In this document: in pieces, positions 8,738 through 18,384 of the stretch | How the letters are laid out: every line of letters starts with the position of its first letter | Numbering within the stretch: the first letter of the stretch is position 1 | Source: NCEH01 sp043195095 | GTDB lineage: Bacteria; Pseudomonadota; Alphaproteobacteria; Rhizobiales; Xanthobacteraceae | Assembly (NCBI RefSeq): GCF_043195095.1 | Contig: NZ_JBAFWN010000004.1 | Strand: one strand, 5' to 3' | Length of the DNA stretch: 64,000 nt | Notes under the pieces: generated by a model | The model's database searches: none | What the model saw: only the letters and a program-made list of their open reading frames with translations | Told to the model about the DNA's origin: nothing | Made by a program: the position numbers and the translations under genes

Positions 8738-9895
8738 TCAGGCCCCCTTCTGTTCGCTCTTACGGACGTAGCGCTGGGCCACGAACGGGAATGTGACGAC
8801 GGTCGCGGGCAGGTTCTTGCCGCGCACGATGATGTCGAGACGCGTGCCCGGCGCCGCCAGGGCGGGCGGCACATAGCCCATGGCGATGGGCGCGTTGAGG
8901 GTGGGTGCGAAACCGCCCGAGGTGACGATGCCGATCACCGTTCCGTCCTTGGCAATCTCGGCGCCCTCGCGGGCCGGCGCACGCCCTTCGAGGTGCAGGC
9001 CGACGCGCACGCGGGCCGGGCCTTCTGCCAGCTCGCGCTGGATGCGCGCGGCCCCGGGAAAGCCGCCGCCCTCGCGCCGCCGTTTCTGGATGGACCAGAC
9101 GAGGGCGGCCTCGACCGGAGAGGTGATGGGGTCGATGTCGTGGCCATAGAGGCACAAGCCCGCCTCCAGCCGCAGCGAATCGCGCGCGCCGAGGCCGATG
9201 GGCTTGACCTCCGGCTCGGCGAGAAGCGTGTTCCAAACCGTGACTGCGGCGTCTTCGGGGACGGAGATTTCGAATCCGTCCTCGCCGGTATAGCCGGAGC
9301 GGGAGATATGGACGGGGATTCCGTCGAACGTGGCCGGGCCGGCCGCCATGAAGTCCAGCGTGGCGCCTTCAGGCGCATGGCGCGCGAGCACGGCGGCGGC
9401 CTGCGGACCCTGGAGCGCGAGCAGGGCGCGGTCGTCGAGCCGTTCCAGCGTCACGCCGGCGGGCAAGCGGGCGGCGATATGGGCGTAATCGGCCTCCTTG
9501 CCGGCGGCGTTCACCACCAGCAACAAGGTGCCGTCCTCGTCCGGCGCGCCGGGACGGGTGACCATGAGGTCATCCAGAATACCGCCGTCGTCCGCCATCA
9601 GCTGGGAATAGCGCTGGCGGCCGGGCTTCAGATTGAGGATGTCGGCGGGGATCAGCGCCTCGAGCGCGGCGGCCGTGGTCGCGTGATCGGGGCCGACGAG
9701 CTTGGCCTGGCCCATGTGGGACACGTCGAACAGCCCCGCGTGGGTGCGGGTCCAGGCATGTTCGGCCAGGATTCCATCGCGATATTGCACCGGCATGTCG
9801 TAGCCGGCGAACGGGACAAGGCGGGCGCCGAGCGCCGCATGGGCGCCGTGTAGCGGCGTTTTCAGAAGGGGGAGATCAGTCTCGGGATGTGACAT
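8738..9895 (-). CDS. gcvT: glycine cleavage system T protein (aminomethyltransferase)
   Basis: A 385-aa tetrahydrofolate-dependent aminomethyltransferase. It contains VPFAGYDMPVQY, LFDVSHMGQ and the folate-site stretch SRSGYTGEDGFEISVP. It releases ammonia and forms 5,10-methylene-THF. It is the first gene of the gcv operon, starting about 50 bases after the tandem glycine riboswitch, which probably switches on the operon when glycine is in excess. Confidence 0.96.
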   Translation of the reverse strand: MSHPETDLPLLKTPLHGAHAALGARLVPFAGYDMPVQYRDGILAEHAWTRTHAGLFDVSHMGQAKLVGPDHATTAAALEALIPADILNLKPGRQRYSQLMADDGGILDDLMVTRPGAPDEDGTLLLVVNAAGKEADYAHIAARLPAGVTLERLDDRALLALQGPQAAAVLARHAPEGATLDFMAAGPATFDGIPVHISRSGYTGEDGFEISVPEDAAVTVWNTLLAEPEVKPIGLGARDSLRLEAGLCLYGHDIDPITSPVEAALVWSIQKRRREGGGFPGAARIQRELAEGPARVRVGLHLEGRAPAREGAEIAKDGTVIGIVTSGGFAPTLNAPIAMGYVPPALAAPGTRLDIIVRGKNLPATVVTFPFVAQRYVRKSEQKGA

Positions 9896-9921
9896 TCCGG
9901 TTCCTGGGGCGCGCCAAAGTC

Positions 9922-9942
9922 ATCGGGTCTTTCGACCCGAGC
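9922..9942 (-). promoter_or_regulatory. hairpin between glycine riboswitch and gcvT start
   Basis: CGGGTC-GAAA-GACCCG is a 6-bp stem with a GNRA-type tetraloop just downstream of the second aptamer and 29 bases before the gcvT ATG. It has no T-run, so it is more likely part of the expression platform than a terminator. Confidence 0.45.
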
Positions 9943-9944
9943 GG

Positions 9945-10170
9945 CGCCCCCTCTGTCACCGGAACCTGAGAGATTTGACCGCACCCGGTGGAACGGGCAC
10001 GGCTTACGCCTTCGGTGAGCCACCCGCATGAACCCTGAGGGTCACGCCGCGGCTGCTTTCCAGAGTGTCGTCCCCCTGCGGTCCTTTTGCCTGAGCGGTT
10101 CCGGGGCGGTTGCGCCTTCGGCGCCAGCCATCATTCAGAGAATGGGCCGGTCTCTCCCGCAGGGATCTTC
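9945..10170 (-). ncRNA. tandem glycine riboswitch (two aptamers)
   Basis: Read on the minus strand, aptamer 1 shows GCGGGAGAGACCGG, GCGCCGAAGGCGCAA and CTCAGGCAAAAGGACCGC. Aptamer 2 shows CACCGAAGGCGTAAGCC, CTCAGGTTCCGGTGACAGAGG. These are the conserved blocks of the glycine riboswitch class, in the usual cooperative two-aptamer layout, immediately before gcvT. It is expected to turn on gcv expression when glycine is abundant. Confidence 0.95.
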
Positions 10171-10243
10171 CGAGCGACCGCTCCGAGGAGCGGCCGCCGT
10201 CACCATAGACAAACGCGCCGCAGGGTCAATGCGGCGCGTTTCG

Positions 10244-11062
10244 TCATTGTGCGGGTGGCGGTCCGAAAGTCGCCGGGGGTGGCCCGAAGGTCGGCGCCGG
10301 GCCGAACGTATTGGGGTCCGCGGCTGGCGCTGCCGGGGCGGCCGGCTTGCTCGCGGCGGGCTTTGCGGCGGCCGGGGCAGCGGTTGCCGCAGGCGCGGCA
10401 TCGGCCGCGGGTGCAGCAGGCCGCGGCCGGGCCGGGCGCGGTCGGGCCGGGGTTTCGCCCTTGGGGTCGAAGCCCACGTAGATCACATATTTCCCGATCG
10501 CTTCCGGGGTGGTGACCGGGAAGGAGATGGTGTCCTCCACCACCGTGAAGGTGGTCTGGGTTTCACCCTGGGGGATGTTCAGCGGCACCACGAAGAATTT
10601 GGTGGTGATGGTCTTCGGCGAGGGACCTTCCTGCACCACGGCGATGCGGATCGGTACGTTGAGCGCGCCGGGCGTGCCCTTGTCGCCGAGCAGGACGCGC
10701 CCATCAAGGCCGACCTTCACGTTCATGACGCCGTTCGCGATATTGCATTCGCGCGCCATCTGGCCGAGCGAGCCCTGGTATTTGAGGCCACCACCGGGGG
10801 CGGGGACTTGCCAGGTGGACGCGCCGGAGCGCACGTCCACGCGCGGGCATTCGAATTCCACCGCATCCGGGCCAGTGCCGACGGTCATATTATTGGTGGT
10901 CTGTGCGGCGCCTACGCCGCCCGCCGCCGCAGCCGGATCGACATTCACGCCGGGCGCGCCGAACGTTCCCTGCGAGTTGCCGGCGCACCCTGCAAGGGTG
11001 ATGGCCATGGCTGCCCCGGCCAACACACGCATAGGCAGAGCCGCGTCTAAAGCAAAACGCAT
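10244..11062 (-). CDS. conserved exported lipoprotein, function unknown
   Basis: A 272-aa protein with a lipoprotein signal peptide: a short hydrophobic run ending LAGC (Cys26). A central domain of about 150 residues (from GPDAVEFECPRVDVRSG to EAIGKYVIYVGF) looks beta-rich, with two or three cysteines. From about residue 200 the chain is Ala/Pro-rich low complexity (repeats of PAAPA and FGPPPATF), suggesting a periplasmic linker. The start at 11062 has a GGAG site 11 bases upstream; Met11 is an alternative. I do not recognise a family with a known role. It is separated from gcvT by the riboswitch and reads the same way as the M16 peptidase genes behind it. Confidence 0.7.
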   Translation of the reverse strand: MRFALDAALPMRVLAGAAMAITLAGCAGNSQGTFGAPGVNVDPAAAAGGVGAAQTTNNMTVGTGPDAVEFECPRVDVRSGASTWQVPAPGGGLKYQGSLGQMARECNIANGVMNVKVGLDGRVLLGDKGTPGALNVPIRIAVVQEGPSPKTITTKFFVVPLNIPQGETQTTFTVVEDTISFPVTTPEAIGKYVIYVGFDPKGETPARPRPARPRPAAPAADAAPAATAAPAAAKPAASKPAAPAAPAADPNTFGPAPTFGPPPATFGPPPAQ

Positions 11063-11196
11063 GAGGAAACTCCAAAAACCTCCGCAACACGGGAATGTAT
11101 AACAGAAGGTTAAAGCGCTCGGGGAGGGGGAACCCGCGCCTTGAGCCCGTCGGCGGGGAGGTATCTGACTCTATGGTTACCGGCGGCGCCGGCCGG

Positions 11197-12549
11197 TCAG
11201 TTTCCCACCACTCCCGCCGGTCGTCCGGCAACCACCACCAGAGCCTTGCGCGCACCCGAGAGACGCTGCGAGACGCGTCGCAGATCCTCCAGCGTCACCG
11301 CCTCGATCAGCGCGTTGCGGCGATCAATATAATCCATGCCAAGCTTGTCGATCTGGATCTGGAGCAATTGTCCGGCGATCTTCGAAGAGGTGTCGAAGCG
11401 CAGTGCGTAGCTGCCGGTGAGATAGCTCTTGGCCTCGTCGAGCTCCGCCTGGGTCGGGCCCTTGTCGAGGATCTGCTGAAACTCCTCGTTGATGATCTTT
11501 ATGGATTCGCCCGCGCGGTCGTTCTTGGTGGCGGTGCCGGCGAACCACAGGCCCGCGTGCTCCAATGCCACCTGGTAGGAATAGACCGAATAGGCGAGCC
11601 CGCGGGCCTCGCGCACTTCCTTGAACAGGCGGGAGGAAAAGGCGCTGCCGCCGAGAATGTGGTTCAGCACATAGGCGGGGATGAAATCCGGGTCCTGCCG
11701 TTCCAGCCCGTCAGTGCCGATCATGACCACGGACTGGGGGACATCCAGCGGAATGACGTCGGTCTTGCCGAGGTCCTGGGGCTTCACATCCGCGACCGGA
11801 GTGAGCTGCGCGGTGGCCGGAAGCGCGCCGAACACGCGGTCCAGCTCGGTGGCGAGTTCCTCGGGCGTGATATCGCCCACCACCGCCACACGCAGGTTGG
11901 AGCGGGCGAGATTGCGCTTGGCGAAAGTAGCCAGATCCTCGCGGGTGATATCGGCGACGCTGGCGAGTGTGCCGTCCACGGGGCGGCCGTAGGGATGGTT
12001 CGGGAAGGCCAGCGCGAACCAGCGCTCGTTGGCGAGCGAATTGGGATCGGTGGAGCGCCGCCGCAGCGAGGCAAGCTGCGCGGTGCGGATGCGCTCGACT
12101 GCCTCGGTGTCGAAGCGCGGCTGGGTCACCGACAGGCGCAGCATGTCGAAGGCGGCGTCGCGGTTTTCCGAAAGGGTGCGCACCGAGCCGCGGACCTCGT
12201 CGCGCCCGGCGTCGAAATGTAGCTCGATGGCCTTGTCGGCCAGCGCCTGGTGGAAGCGCTCGGCATCATATTCGCCGGCGCCCTCGTCCAGCAGCGAGGC
12301 GGCGAGGCTGGCGATGCCGGGGCGTTCCGCCGGATCCTGGGCCGCGCCGCCGAGGAAGGCGAATTCCATGGCAAGGAGCGGCAAGGTGGTGTCGCGCACC
12401 AGCCACGCCTCGATGCCGCCGGGGCTGACCACGCGTGTGATCCGCGTGGTCTGGGACTGGGCAGGAGCCGCGGAAACAAGGGAAACAGCCATCATCACCA
12501 ACACAAGAATGCGAGCGCGAAAGGAGGAAGCGGTGAAAGGTGCGCTCAC
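11197..12549 (-). CDS. M16 family peptidase-like protein, non-catalytic partner
   Basis: A 450-aa protein with a signal peptide (VLVMMAVSLVSAAPAQS) and the two-domain M16 (insulinase/processing-peptidase) fold. The position of the zinc motif HxxEH reads SLAASLLDEG, so the catalytic residues are missing. The GTG start at 12549 overlaps the upstream peptidase stop (GTGA), indicating translational coupling. Family knowledge: such degenerate subunits dimerise with an active M16 partner to build the substrate chamber, as in mitochondrial processing peptidase and bacterial M16B pairs. Expected location is the periplasm. Confidence 0.85.
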   Translation of the reverse strand: MSAPFTASSFRARILVLVMMAVSLVSAAPAQSQTTRITRVVSPGGIEAWLVRDTTLPLLAMEFAFLGGAAQDPAERPGIASLAASLLDEGAGEYDAERFHQALADKAIELHFDAGRDEVRGSVRTLSENRDAAFDMLRLSVTQPRFDTEAVERIRTAQLASLRRRSTDPNSLANERWFALAFPNHPYGRPVDGTLASVADITREDLATFAKRNLARSNLRVAVVGDITPEELATELDRVFGALPATAQLTPVADVKPQDLGKTDVIPLDVPQSVVMIGTDGLERQDPDFIPAYVLNHILGGSAFSSRLFKEVREARGLAYSVYSYQVALEHAGLWFAGTATKNDRAGESIKIINEEFQQILDKGPTQAELDEAKSYLTGSYALRFDTSSKIAGQLLQIQIDKLGMDYIDRRNALIEAVTLEDLRRVSQRLSGARKALVVVAGRPAGVVGN

Positions 12550-13913
12550 GAGCGCTTCTCCGGTGCCGCAGGCGCGGTCGCGGGAGGCGGGGTCAAATAG
12601 CCGGTCACCGCGCGCTTCAGCACGAGATACTGCGCGGCAGCGGCCTTCACGTCCGCCGCGCTGACGCGCTTGATGAGATCCGGCCAGCGGTTCACATCCT
12701 CCACGGAAATGCCGGTGGCCCACGCCGCGCCATAGATGCGCGCGAGGGTCGCCTGATTGTCGCGGGCATAGATGGCTTCCGCCGTCAGGCGGGTCTTGGC
12801 GCGCGCCAGCTCGACATCGTCCGGCCCCTCCTTCGCCATCTTGTCCACCACGCCGTCCATCGCCTGTTCCAGTGTCTCCAGCGTCACGCCCGGACGGGGC
12901 GAGGCGGAGATGCCGAAGCGGGTCTCGTCATAGGCCGTGCTCTGGTACCAAGCGCCCGCGCCGGCCGCGAGCCCTTGCTCGACCACGAGGTCGCGATAGA
13001 GACGTCCGGTCTGTCCGCCGCCGAGGATCTGGGCGAGCACGTCCAGTGCCTCCGCCTCGCCGGGCTTGGCGGTGCGATAGGAGGGCACCAGATAGCTGCG
13101 CTGAAGGCTCGGCTGGGCAACGCGCGGGTCGCTCAGCGACACCCGGCGATGGACCTGCGGCTCGGGCTCCTGCGGGCGGTTGCGCGGCGGGGTGTCGGCG
13201 CGCGGGATGACGCCATAGGTCTTCTCGGCGAGCGCGCGAACGGCTTCCGGTTCCACATCGCCCGCTACCACCAGCACCGCGTTGTTGGGGGCATAGAAGC
13301 GGCGATAGAAGGCGAGGGCATCCTCGCGGTTCAGCTGCTTGATCTCATGCTCCCAGCCGATGATCGGATGCTGGTAGGGATGGTTCACATAGGTCGCGGC
13401 CTGGAGGGCCTCGGAAAGGCGGGCGCCGGGATCGCTGTCGGTCCGCATGCGGCGCTCTTCGAGCACCACGTCGCGCTCGGGCAGCACCACCGCGTCGGAG
13501 AGCTTGAGGCCGGTCATGCGGTCGGCCTCAAAGGTCATGACCGTTTCCAGGTGCTCCTTGGCGACGCGCTGGTAATAGGCGGTGTAATCCTGCGAGGTGA
13601 AGGCGTTTTCCTGGCCGCCGAGCCGGGCCACCTCGCCCGAGAACTTGCCGGGGCCGGCCTTCTCGGTGCCCTTGAACATCAGATGCTCAAGGAAATGCGC
13701 GATGCCGGACTTGCCCGCCTGCTCGTCGGCAGAGCCGACCTTGTACCACACCATATGGGTGACCACCGGCGCGCGGTGATCGGGAATCACCATCACCGTG
13801 AGGCCGTTGGCCAGCTGGTATTGGGTGACGTCCGGCCCTGCGGCGGAAGCGGCGTTCAACGTTGCTGCGGCGGTTCCCGCGGCGACCATTGCGATCATTG
13901 CCAGGCGTCTCAT
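12546..13913 (-). CDS. M16 family zinc metallopeptidase (catalytic subunit)
   Basis: A 455-aa exported peptidase (signal peptide MRRLAMIAMVAAG...ASAA). The inverted zinc motif HFLEH is present in GIAHFLEHLMFKGT, with the downstream glutamate region ENAFTSQDYTAYY, and the C-terminal R/Y pair segment lies around GRLYRDLVVEQGLA. It probably degrades or processes peptides in the periplasm with the coupled partner. The start is uncertain: an ATG at 13967 adds 18 residues but has AAGG only two bases upstream, too close. The pair order (active then inactive) is the usual one in Alphaproteobacteria. Confidence 0.87.
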   Translation of the reverse strand: MRRLAMIAMVAAGTAAATLNAASAAGPDVTQYQLANGLTVMVIPDHRAPVVTHMVWYKVGSADEQAGKSGIAHFLEHLMFKGTEKAGPGKFSGEVARLGGQENAFTSQDYTAYYQRVAKEHLETVMTFEADRMTGLKLSDAVVLPERDVVLEERRMRTDSDPGARLSEALQAATYVNHPYQHPIIGWEHEIKQLNREDALAFYRRFYAPNNAVLVVAGDVEPEAVRALAEKTYGVIPRADTPPRNRPQEPEPQVHRRVSLSDPRVAQPSLQRSYLVPSYRTAKPGEAEALDVLAQILGGGQTGRLYRDLVVEQGLAAGAGAWYQSTAYDETRFGISASPRPGVTLETLEQAMDGVVDKMAKEGPDDVELARAKTRLTAEAIYARDNQATLARIYGAAWATGISVEDVNRWPDLIKRVSAADVKAAAAQYLVLKRAVTGYLTPPPATAPAAPEKRS

Positions 13914-14118
13914 CTGTTCGTTTCTGCCCTTTGGAGGCACGGGCCGCGCGAAGGAGTGACGGCGCATCGCCTTAAAATAGGAAGCCGGCGGCGCACCGCC
14001 ACTGCGGCGAAGCGTGCAACGCGCACATTCATGCGAGCACGCGGCCTTGTTTCCTCACGCGGTTCGGCACGCCGCGAAGACCGGTGCCGGGGCGCAGCGC
14101 GGCTGCGGCCCGAAACTC

Positions 14119-14790
14119 TCACTGGCGATCGAACAGGGTGGGGAACTTGAAGGGTTCCGCCTTCTGCTCCACCACCCCATACGGCGCATTGGGCGCGGGG
14201 GTCTGGTAGCCCGGAGGCGGCTCGGTCAGCTCCTGCCGCTCGGGCTCGCCGTTGAAGGTGAGCTTATCCTTGTCGCTGCCCTGGGGCGCGAACCAGTTCT
14301 TGAACCCGAGCTCGCTCGGCAACAGCACGTCCCGCTTGGATTCAGCCCCGACCGGCGCGCCGTTCGCAGCGCTCTGGGTCGGCTTGAGGCGCGGATTGTT
14401 CAATTGCGAGGGGAGCAGCACGCGGCTTGAATCGGTCAGGCCCACCGGTGTCTGGTCGCCGGCCTTGGCCTTGGCGGCGCGGATCACATCCGGATCCTTC
14501 GGCCAATTGGGATTAGCGGCCGCGCCGCCATCGCGCGGCGGCGGCAAGGTGTTGGCGGCGCTCGGCGGGGGAACCACCAGCGGGGCGCGCTCGCGATATT
14601 GGATCTGCGGCTTCTCGTCGTCATTGAGGCCGAGAAGGCCGCCGAGCGTGGTCTTGAAGAAGTCGCCGGTGTCGCTTTCCTGGGCAAACGCGAGGTTCGG
14701 AGAGGCAGACAGGGCAGCGAATGGAAGCGCTGCCAGCATGAGGCCACGCAGCATAAAGGCTCGGTTCCGCCGATTTTCCGTCATTCGCAT
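14119..14790 (-). CDS. exported proline-rich protein, DUF3035-like
   Basis: A 223-aa protein with an N-terminal signal peptide ending ..NLAFAQ and a Pro-rich body (PLVVPPPSAANTLPPP, TEPPPGYQTPAPNAPYG). Its position between lspA and the M16 peptidase pair, and its PPP-rich region after a short exported start, suggest the alphaproteobacterial DUF3035 family, some members of which are described as BAM-associated BamF lipoproteins. I see no clear lipobox here, so that link is only a suggestion. The start at 14790 is preferred because GAGGGAAAGG precedes it; Met3 is an alternative. Confidence 0.55.
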   Translation of the reverse strand: MRMTENRRNRAFMLRGLMLAALPFAALSASPNLAFAQESDTGDFFKTTLGGLLGLNDDEKPQIQYRERAPLVVPPPSAANTLPPPRDGGAAANPNWPKDPDVIRAAKAKAGDQTPVGLTDSSRVLLPSQLNNPRLKPTQSAANGAPVGAESKRDVLLPSELGFKNWFAPQGSDKDKLTFNGEPERQELTEPPPGYQTPAPNAPYGVVEQKAEPFKFPTLFDRQ

Positions 14791-14827
14791 GGGCCTTTCC
14801 CTCGTGCGCCTGCCCCTTCTCGGACAT

Positions 14828-15340
14828 TCAGCCCATACGGCTGAGGTCAGAGGGCGGCATTTTTGAGGCGCGTCCGAAGAAAGCATCATAAAGCAGCACG
14901 GCAACGCCCACAACGACCGCCACATCCGCCACGTTGAACACGTACCAGTTGAAGCCGAAGGCGTGCAGCGACACGAAATCGAACACGGCGCCATAGACCA
15001 CCCGGTCGGCCGCATTGCCGATGGCGCCGCCGATCAAAAGACCGAGCGAGAAGGCTTCGAGCTTGCGCGGGGTGCGGGCGAGCCACACCGCGAACAGCAA
15101 GGAGGCGATCACCTTGAACGCCACCAGCACCCAGCGCCCGGTCTCGCCCTGAGGAAACAGGCCATAGCTGATGCCGCTGTTCCACAGCACCACCAGATTG
15201 AGGAACGGGGTCAATTCCCGCACGCCCTCGGGCCAGCTCTGAGACCAGGCGAGCACCGCAGTCTTGCTGCCCTGGTCGAGCACCAGCACGATCAGCGCCA
15301 CCAGGACGCCGAGGCGGATATGGCGCGCGGGGCGGCTCAT
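14828..15340 (-). CDS. lspA: prolipoprotein signal peptidase (signal peptidase II)
   Basis: A 170-aa inner-membrane aspartyl peptidase that cleaves lipoprotein signal peptides after diacylglyceryl transfer. Four hydrophobic segments are seen. The catalytic aspartates are in GNAADRVVYGAVFDF and FNVADVAVVVG. Its ATG overlaps the ileS stop by four bases (ATGA), giving the classical ileS-lspA operon. Confidence 0.96.
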   Translation of the reverse strand: MSRPARHIRLGVLVALIVLVLDQGSKTAVLAWSQSWPEGVRELTPFLNLVVLWNSGISYGLFPQGETGRWVLVAFKVIASLLFAVWLARTPRKLEAFSLGLLIGGAIGNAADRVVYGAVFDFVSLHAFGFNWYVFNVADVAVVVGVAVLLYDAFFGRASKMPPSDLSRMG

Positions 15341-18300
15341 TCGGCGGCGGCTCGCGCGGCCAGTTCGCGCAGGGCGCGCGCGTCGCGCAAGGTGACGTCG
15401 GGAAAGTCGGGATCGCTGCCGACCTCCTCCAGCACCTTCCAGGAGCGCGCGCATTTGCGGCCCTGTGCCAAGGCGGGCACCACCGCGACGCCGGGGACCT
15501 CATCGAGCATGAAGGCGCCTTCGGGCGGCGCCGCCAGGACGAGGTGCGCGCCCGAGGTGATGCACACTTCCGCCAGATCCAGGCCTTCCAGAGCGGCGGC
15601 AAGGTCCGGATCGGTCACGAACACCTGCGGCGCGGCTTCGAGCGAGGAGCCGATGCGCTTGGCGGTGCGCTCCACCTCCAGCGCGCCGAGGACCACGCGG
15701 CGCACCATGCGGATCTTCCGCCAGGTCTCCGCGAGCGCCTCATTCTTCCATTCCGCAGGGGTCTCGGGGAAGGTGCGCAGGTGCACGGACCCTTCCGTAT
15801 CGCCGGTGCGGGCGAGGTAGGCTTCCTCGCAGGTGAAGGGCAGAATCGGCGCGAGCCATGTGACGATGCGCTCGAACACCTCGTCCAGCACCGTCAGGCA
15901 GGCGCGGCGGGTGAGCGAGGACAAGGGATCGCAATAGAGCGCGTCCTTGCGGACGTCGAAATAGAAGGCGGACAGCTCGCTCGTCATGAAGGACGTCAGC
16001 AGCGCGTGGACCTTCTTATAGTCATAGGCCACGTAAGCGGCGCGGATCTGGCCGTCCAGCTCCTGCAGGCGATGCAGGATCAGCTTTTCCAGGGGCGGCA
16101 TGTCGGCGAAGGCGACCCGTTCGCCGGCGCGGTAATGATGCAGCGAGCCCAGCAGCCAGCGCACGGTATTGCGCAGCTTGCGATAGGTATCGGCGGTTGT
16201 CTTGAGGATTTCGGGGCCGATTTTCAGATCGTCCGCATAATCGGAGGCGCACACCCACAGGCGCAGGATGTCGGCGCCGGACGCCTTGATCACGTCCTGG
16301 GGCGAGACCACGTTGCCGAGCGACTTGGACATCTTGTGCCCGTTCTCGTCCAGCACGAAGCCGTGGGTCAGCACCGCGTCATAGGGCGGGCGGCCACGGG
16401 TGCCGCAGCTCTCCAGCAGGGAGGAGTGGAACCAGCCGCGATGCTGGTCGGAGCCTTCCAGATACATCACCCGGTCCGGCCCGTCCGGCGGGCGGTTCGC
16501 CTTCAGGTCGGGGCGCACCTCCAGGGTGAAGGCATGGGTGGAGCCCGAGTCGAACCACACGTCGAGAATATCGTCCACCTTCGCCCAGCCCTCGGCAGCG
16601 CGATCGCCAAGGAAGCGCTCGCGGGCGCCCTCCTGGTACCAGGCATCGGCGCCTTCCTCCGCGAAGGCCGCGGCGATGCGGGCGTTCACGGCCGGGTCCT
16701 TGAGGATCTCCACGGAGCCGTCGCCGACTTCCTTGACGAACACGGCGATGGGCACGCCCCAGGCACGCTGGCGCGAGACCACCCAATCGGGCCGGCTGGC
16801 GATCATGCCGGTGATGCGGTTTTCACCGGTCGCCGGCACCCAATCCACGGTCTTGATGCCGGCGAGCGCGCGGGCGCGCAGGGTGTCGGGCGCGTTGCCG
16901 GCCAGCGTCGCGGGACGCGGCGCCGCCGTGCCGTCCGCATTGCGGATGTCCTGGTCCATGGCGATGAACCATTGCGGCGTGTTGCGGAAGATCACCGGCT
17001 TCTTGGAGCGCCAGGAATGGGGATATTGGTGCTTCAACCGCCCGCGCGCGAGCAGGTTTCCGGCAGCCACCAAAGCGTCGATGACCGCCTGGTTGGCATC
17101 GCCCTTCTCGCCCTTGTCGGTGATGACGCGCTTGCCGGCAAAGCCCGGCGCCTGGTCGGTATAGAAGCTGTCCTCGTCCACCGTATAGGGGATGGCGGGA
17201 TTGATGCCGCGCTCCTCCAGCCAGCGGCGGTGCGCCGTCCAGATCTCGAAATCTTCGCGGCCGTGACCCGGGGCGGTGTGGACGAAGCCCGTGCCAGCGT
17301 CATCGGTGACATGGTCGCCTTCGAGCAGGGGAACCTTGAAGGAATAGCCGAGCGAGGCGAGCGGATGGGCGGTGACGAGGTTCGCCAGCACGTCCGCAGG
17401 TACGTCACCGAGACGAGAGAAACTCGTGACGCGGGCAGCCTTGAACACGTCGTCCGCCAGCTTATCGGCGAGGATCAGCTTGTCGCCGGCCTTCGACCAA
17501 TTGTCCGCTGGTGCCTCAGTGACCTCATACAGGCCATAGGAGATGCGGTTCGAGAAGGAGATCGCCCGGTTGCCGGGCATGGTCCAGGGGGTGGTGGTCC
17601 AGATGACGATGGAGGCGCTTTGAATATCTGCAGGATTTGCAAGTCGATGGGTCTGGCTTTGCCACCCTGCAACTGCAACTGGCCCCACCACCGGAAACTT
17701 CACCCACACCGTGTCCGACTGGTGGTCGTGATATTCCACCTCCGCCTCGGCGAGCGCGGTCTTTTCCACCACCGACCACATCACCGGCTTGGAGCCGCGA
17801 TAGAGCAGGCCGTTTTCCGCGAACTTGATGATCTCGCGGGCGATCTGCGCCTCGCCGAGGAAGCTCATTGTGGTATAGGGGTGGTCCCAATCGCCCTCGA
17901 CGCCGAGGCGCTTGAATTCGGTGCGCTGCTCGTTCAGCCAATGCTCGGCATAGGCGCGGCATTCCTGGCGGAAGGCGATCATGGCGGCGCTGTCAGAGAA
18001 GTCGGGCTTGGCCTTGCCCTTCTTGCGGTAATTTTCTTCCTCGATCTTCCATTCGATCGGCAGGCCGTGGCAATCCCAGCCGGGCACGTAATTGGAATCG
18101 AAGCCCAGCATCTGCTGGGAGCGCGTCACCACGTCCTTCAGGATCTTGTTGAGCGCGTGGCCGATATGGATGTTGCCATTGGCATAGGGCGGGCCATCGT
18201 GCAGCACGAAGCGGGGACGCCCGCGCCCCTCTTCGCGCAGCCGTTCGCGCAGGCCGATGCGGGCCCAGCGCTCCAGCAGCTCCGGCTCCTTCTTCGGCAG

Positions 18301-18384
18301 CCCGCCCCGCATGGGAAAGTCGGTCTGCGGCAGGAACAGGGTCGCGGAATAGTCCACGGCGTCGGACGGCGTCTTCTCGGTCAT
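15337..18384 (-). CDS. ileS: isoleucyl-tRNA synthetase
   Basis: A 1015-aa class I aminoacyl-tRNA synthetase. The signature HIGH is at residues 73-76 (PPYANGNIHIGHALNK) and KMSKS at 684-688 (ENGHKMSKSLGN). WDCHGLPIEWKIEE and the editing-domain stretch VIWTTTPWTMPGNRAI are characteristic of IleS. Length is slightly above the usual 930-1000. It charges tRNA-Ile in the cytoplasm and is coupled to lspA. A very long open frame on the opposite strand is a high-GC shadow. Confidence 0.97.
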   Translation of the reverse strand: MTEKTPSDAVDYSATLFLPQTDFPMRGGLPKKEPELLERWARIGLRERLREEGRGRPRFVLHDGPPYANGNIHIGHALNKILKDVVTRSQQMLGFDSNYVPGWDCHGLPIEWKIEEENYRKKGKAKPDFSDSAAMIAFRQECRAYAEHWLNEQRTEFKRLGVEGDWDHPYTTMSFLGEAQIAREIIKFAENGLLYRGSKPVMWSVVEKTALAEAEVEYHDHQSDTVWVKFPVVGPVAVAGWQSQTHRLANPADIQSASIVIWTTTPWTMPGNRAISFSNRISYGLYEVTEAPADNWSKAGDKLILADKLADDVFKAARVTSFSRLGDVPADVLANLVTAHPLASLGYSFKVPLLEGDHVTDDAGTGFVHTAPGHGREDFEIWTAHRRWLEERGINPAIPYTVDEDSFYTDQAPGFAGKRVITDKGEKGDANQAVIDALVAAGNLLARGRLKHQYPHSWRSKKPVIFRNTPQWFIAMDQDIRNADGTAAPRPATLAGNAPDTLRARALAGIKTVDWVPATGENRITGMIASRPDWVVSRQRAWGVPIAVFVKEVGDGSVEILKDPAVNARIAAAFAEEGADAWYQEGARERFLGDRAAEGWAKVDDILDVWFDSGSTHAFTLEVRPDLKANRPPDGPDRVMYLEGSDQHRGWFHSSLLESCGTRGRPPYDAVLTHGFVLDENGHKMSKSLGNVVSPQDVIKASGADILRLWVCASDYADDLKIGPEILKTTADTYRKLRNTVRWLLGSLHHYRAGERVAFADMPPLEKLILHRLQELDGQIRAAYVAYDYKKVHALLTSFMTSELSAFYFDVRKDALYCDPLSSLTRRACLTVLDEVFERIVTWLAPILPFTCEEAYLARTGDTEGSVHLRTFPETPAEWKNEALAETWRKIRMVRRVVLGALEVERTAKRIGSSLEAAPQVFVTDPDLAAALEGLDLAEVCITSGAHLVLAAPPEGAFMLDEVPGVAVVPALAQGRKCARSWKVLEEVGSDPDFPDVTLRDARALRELAARAAAE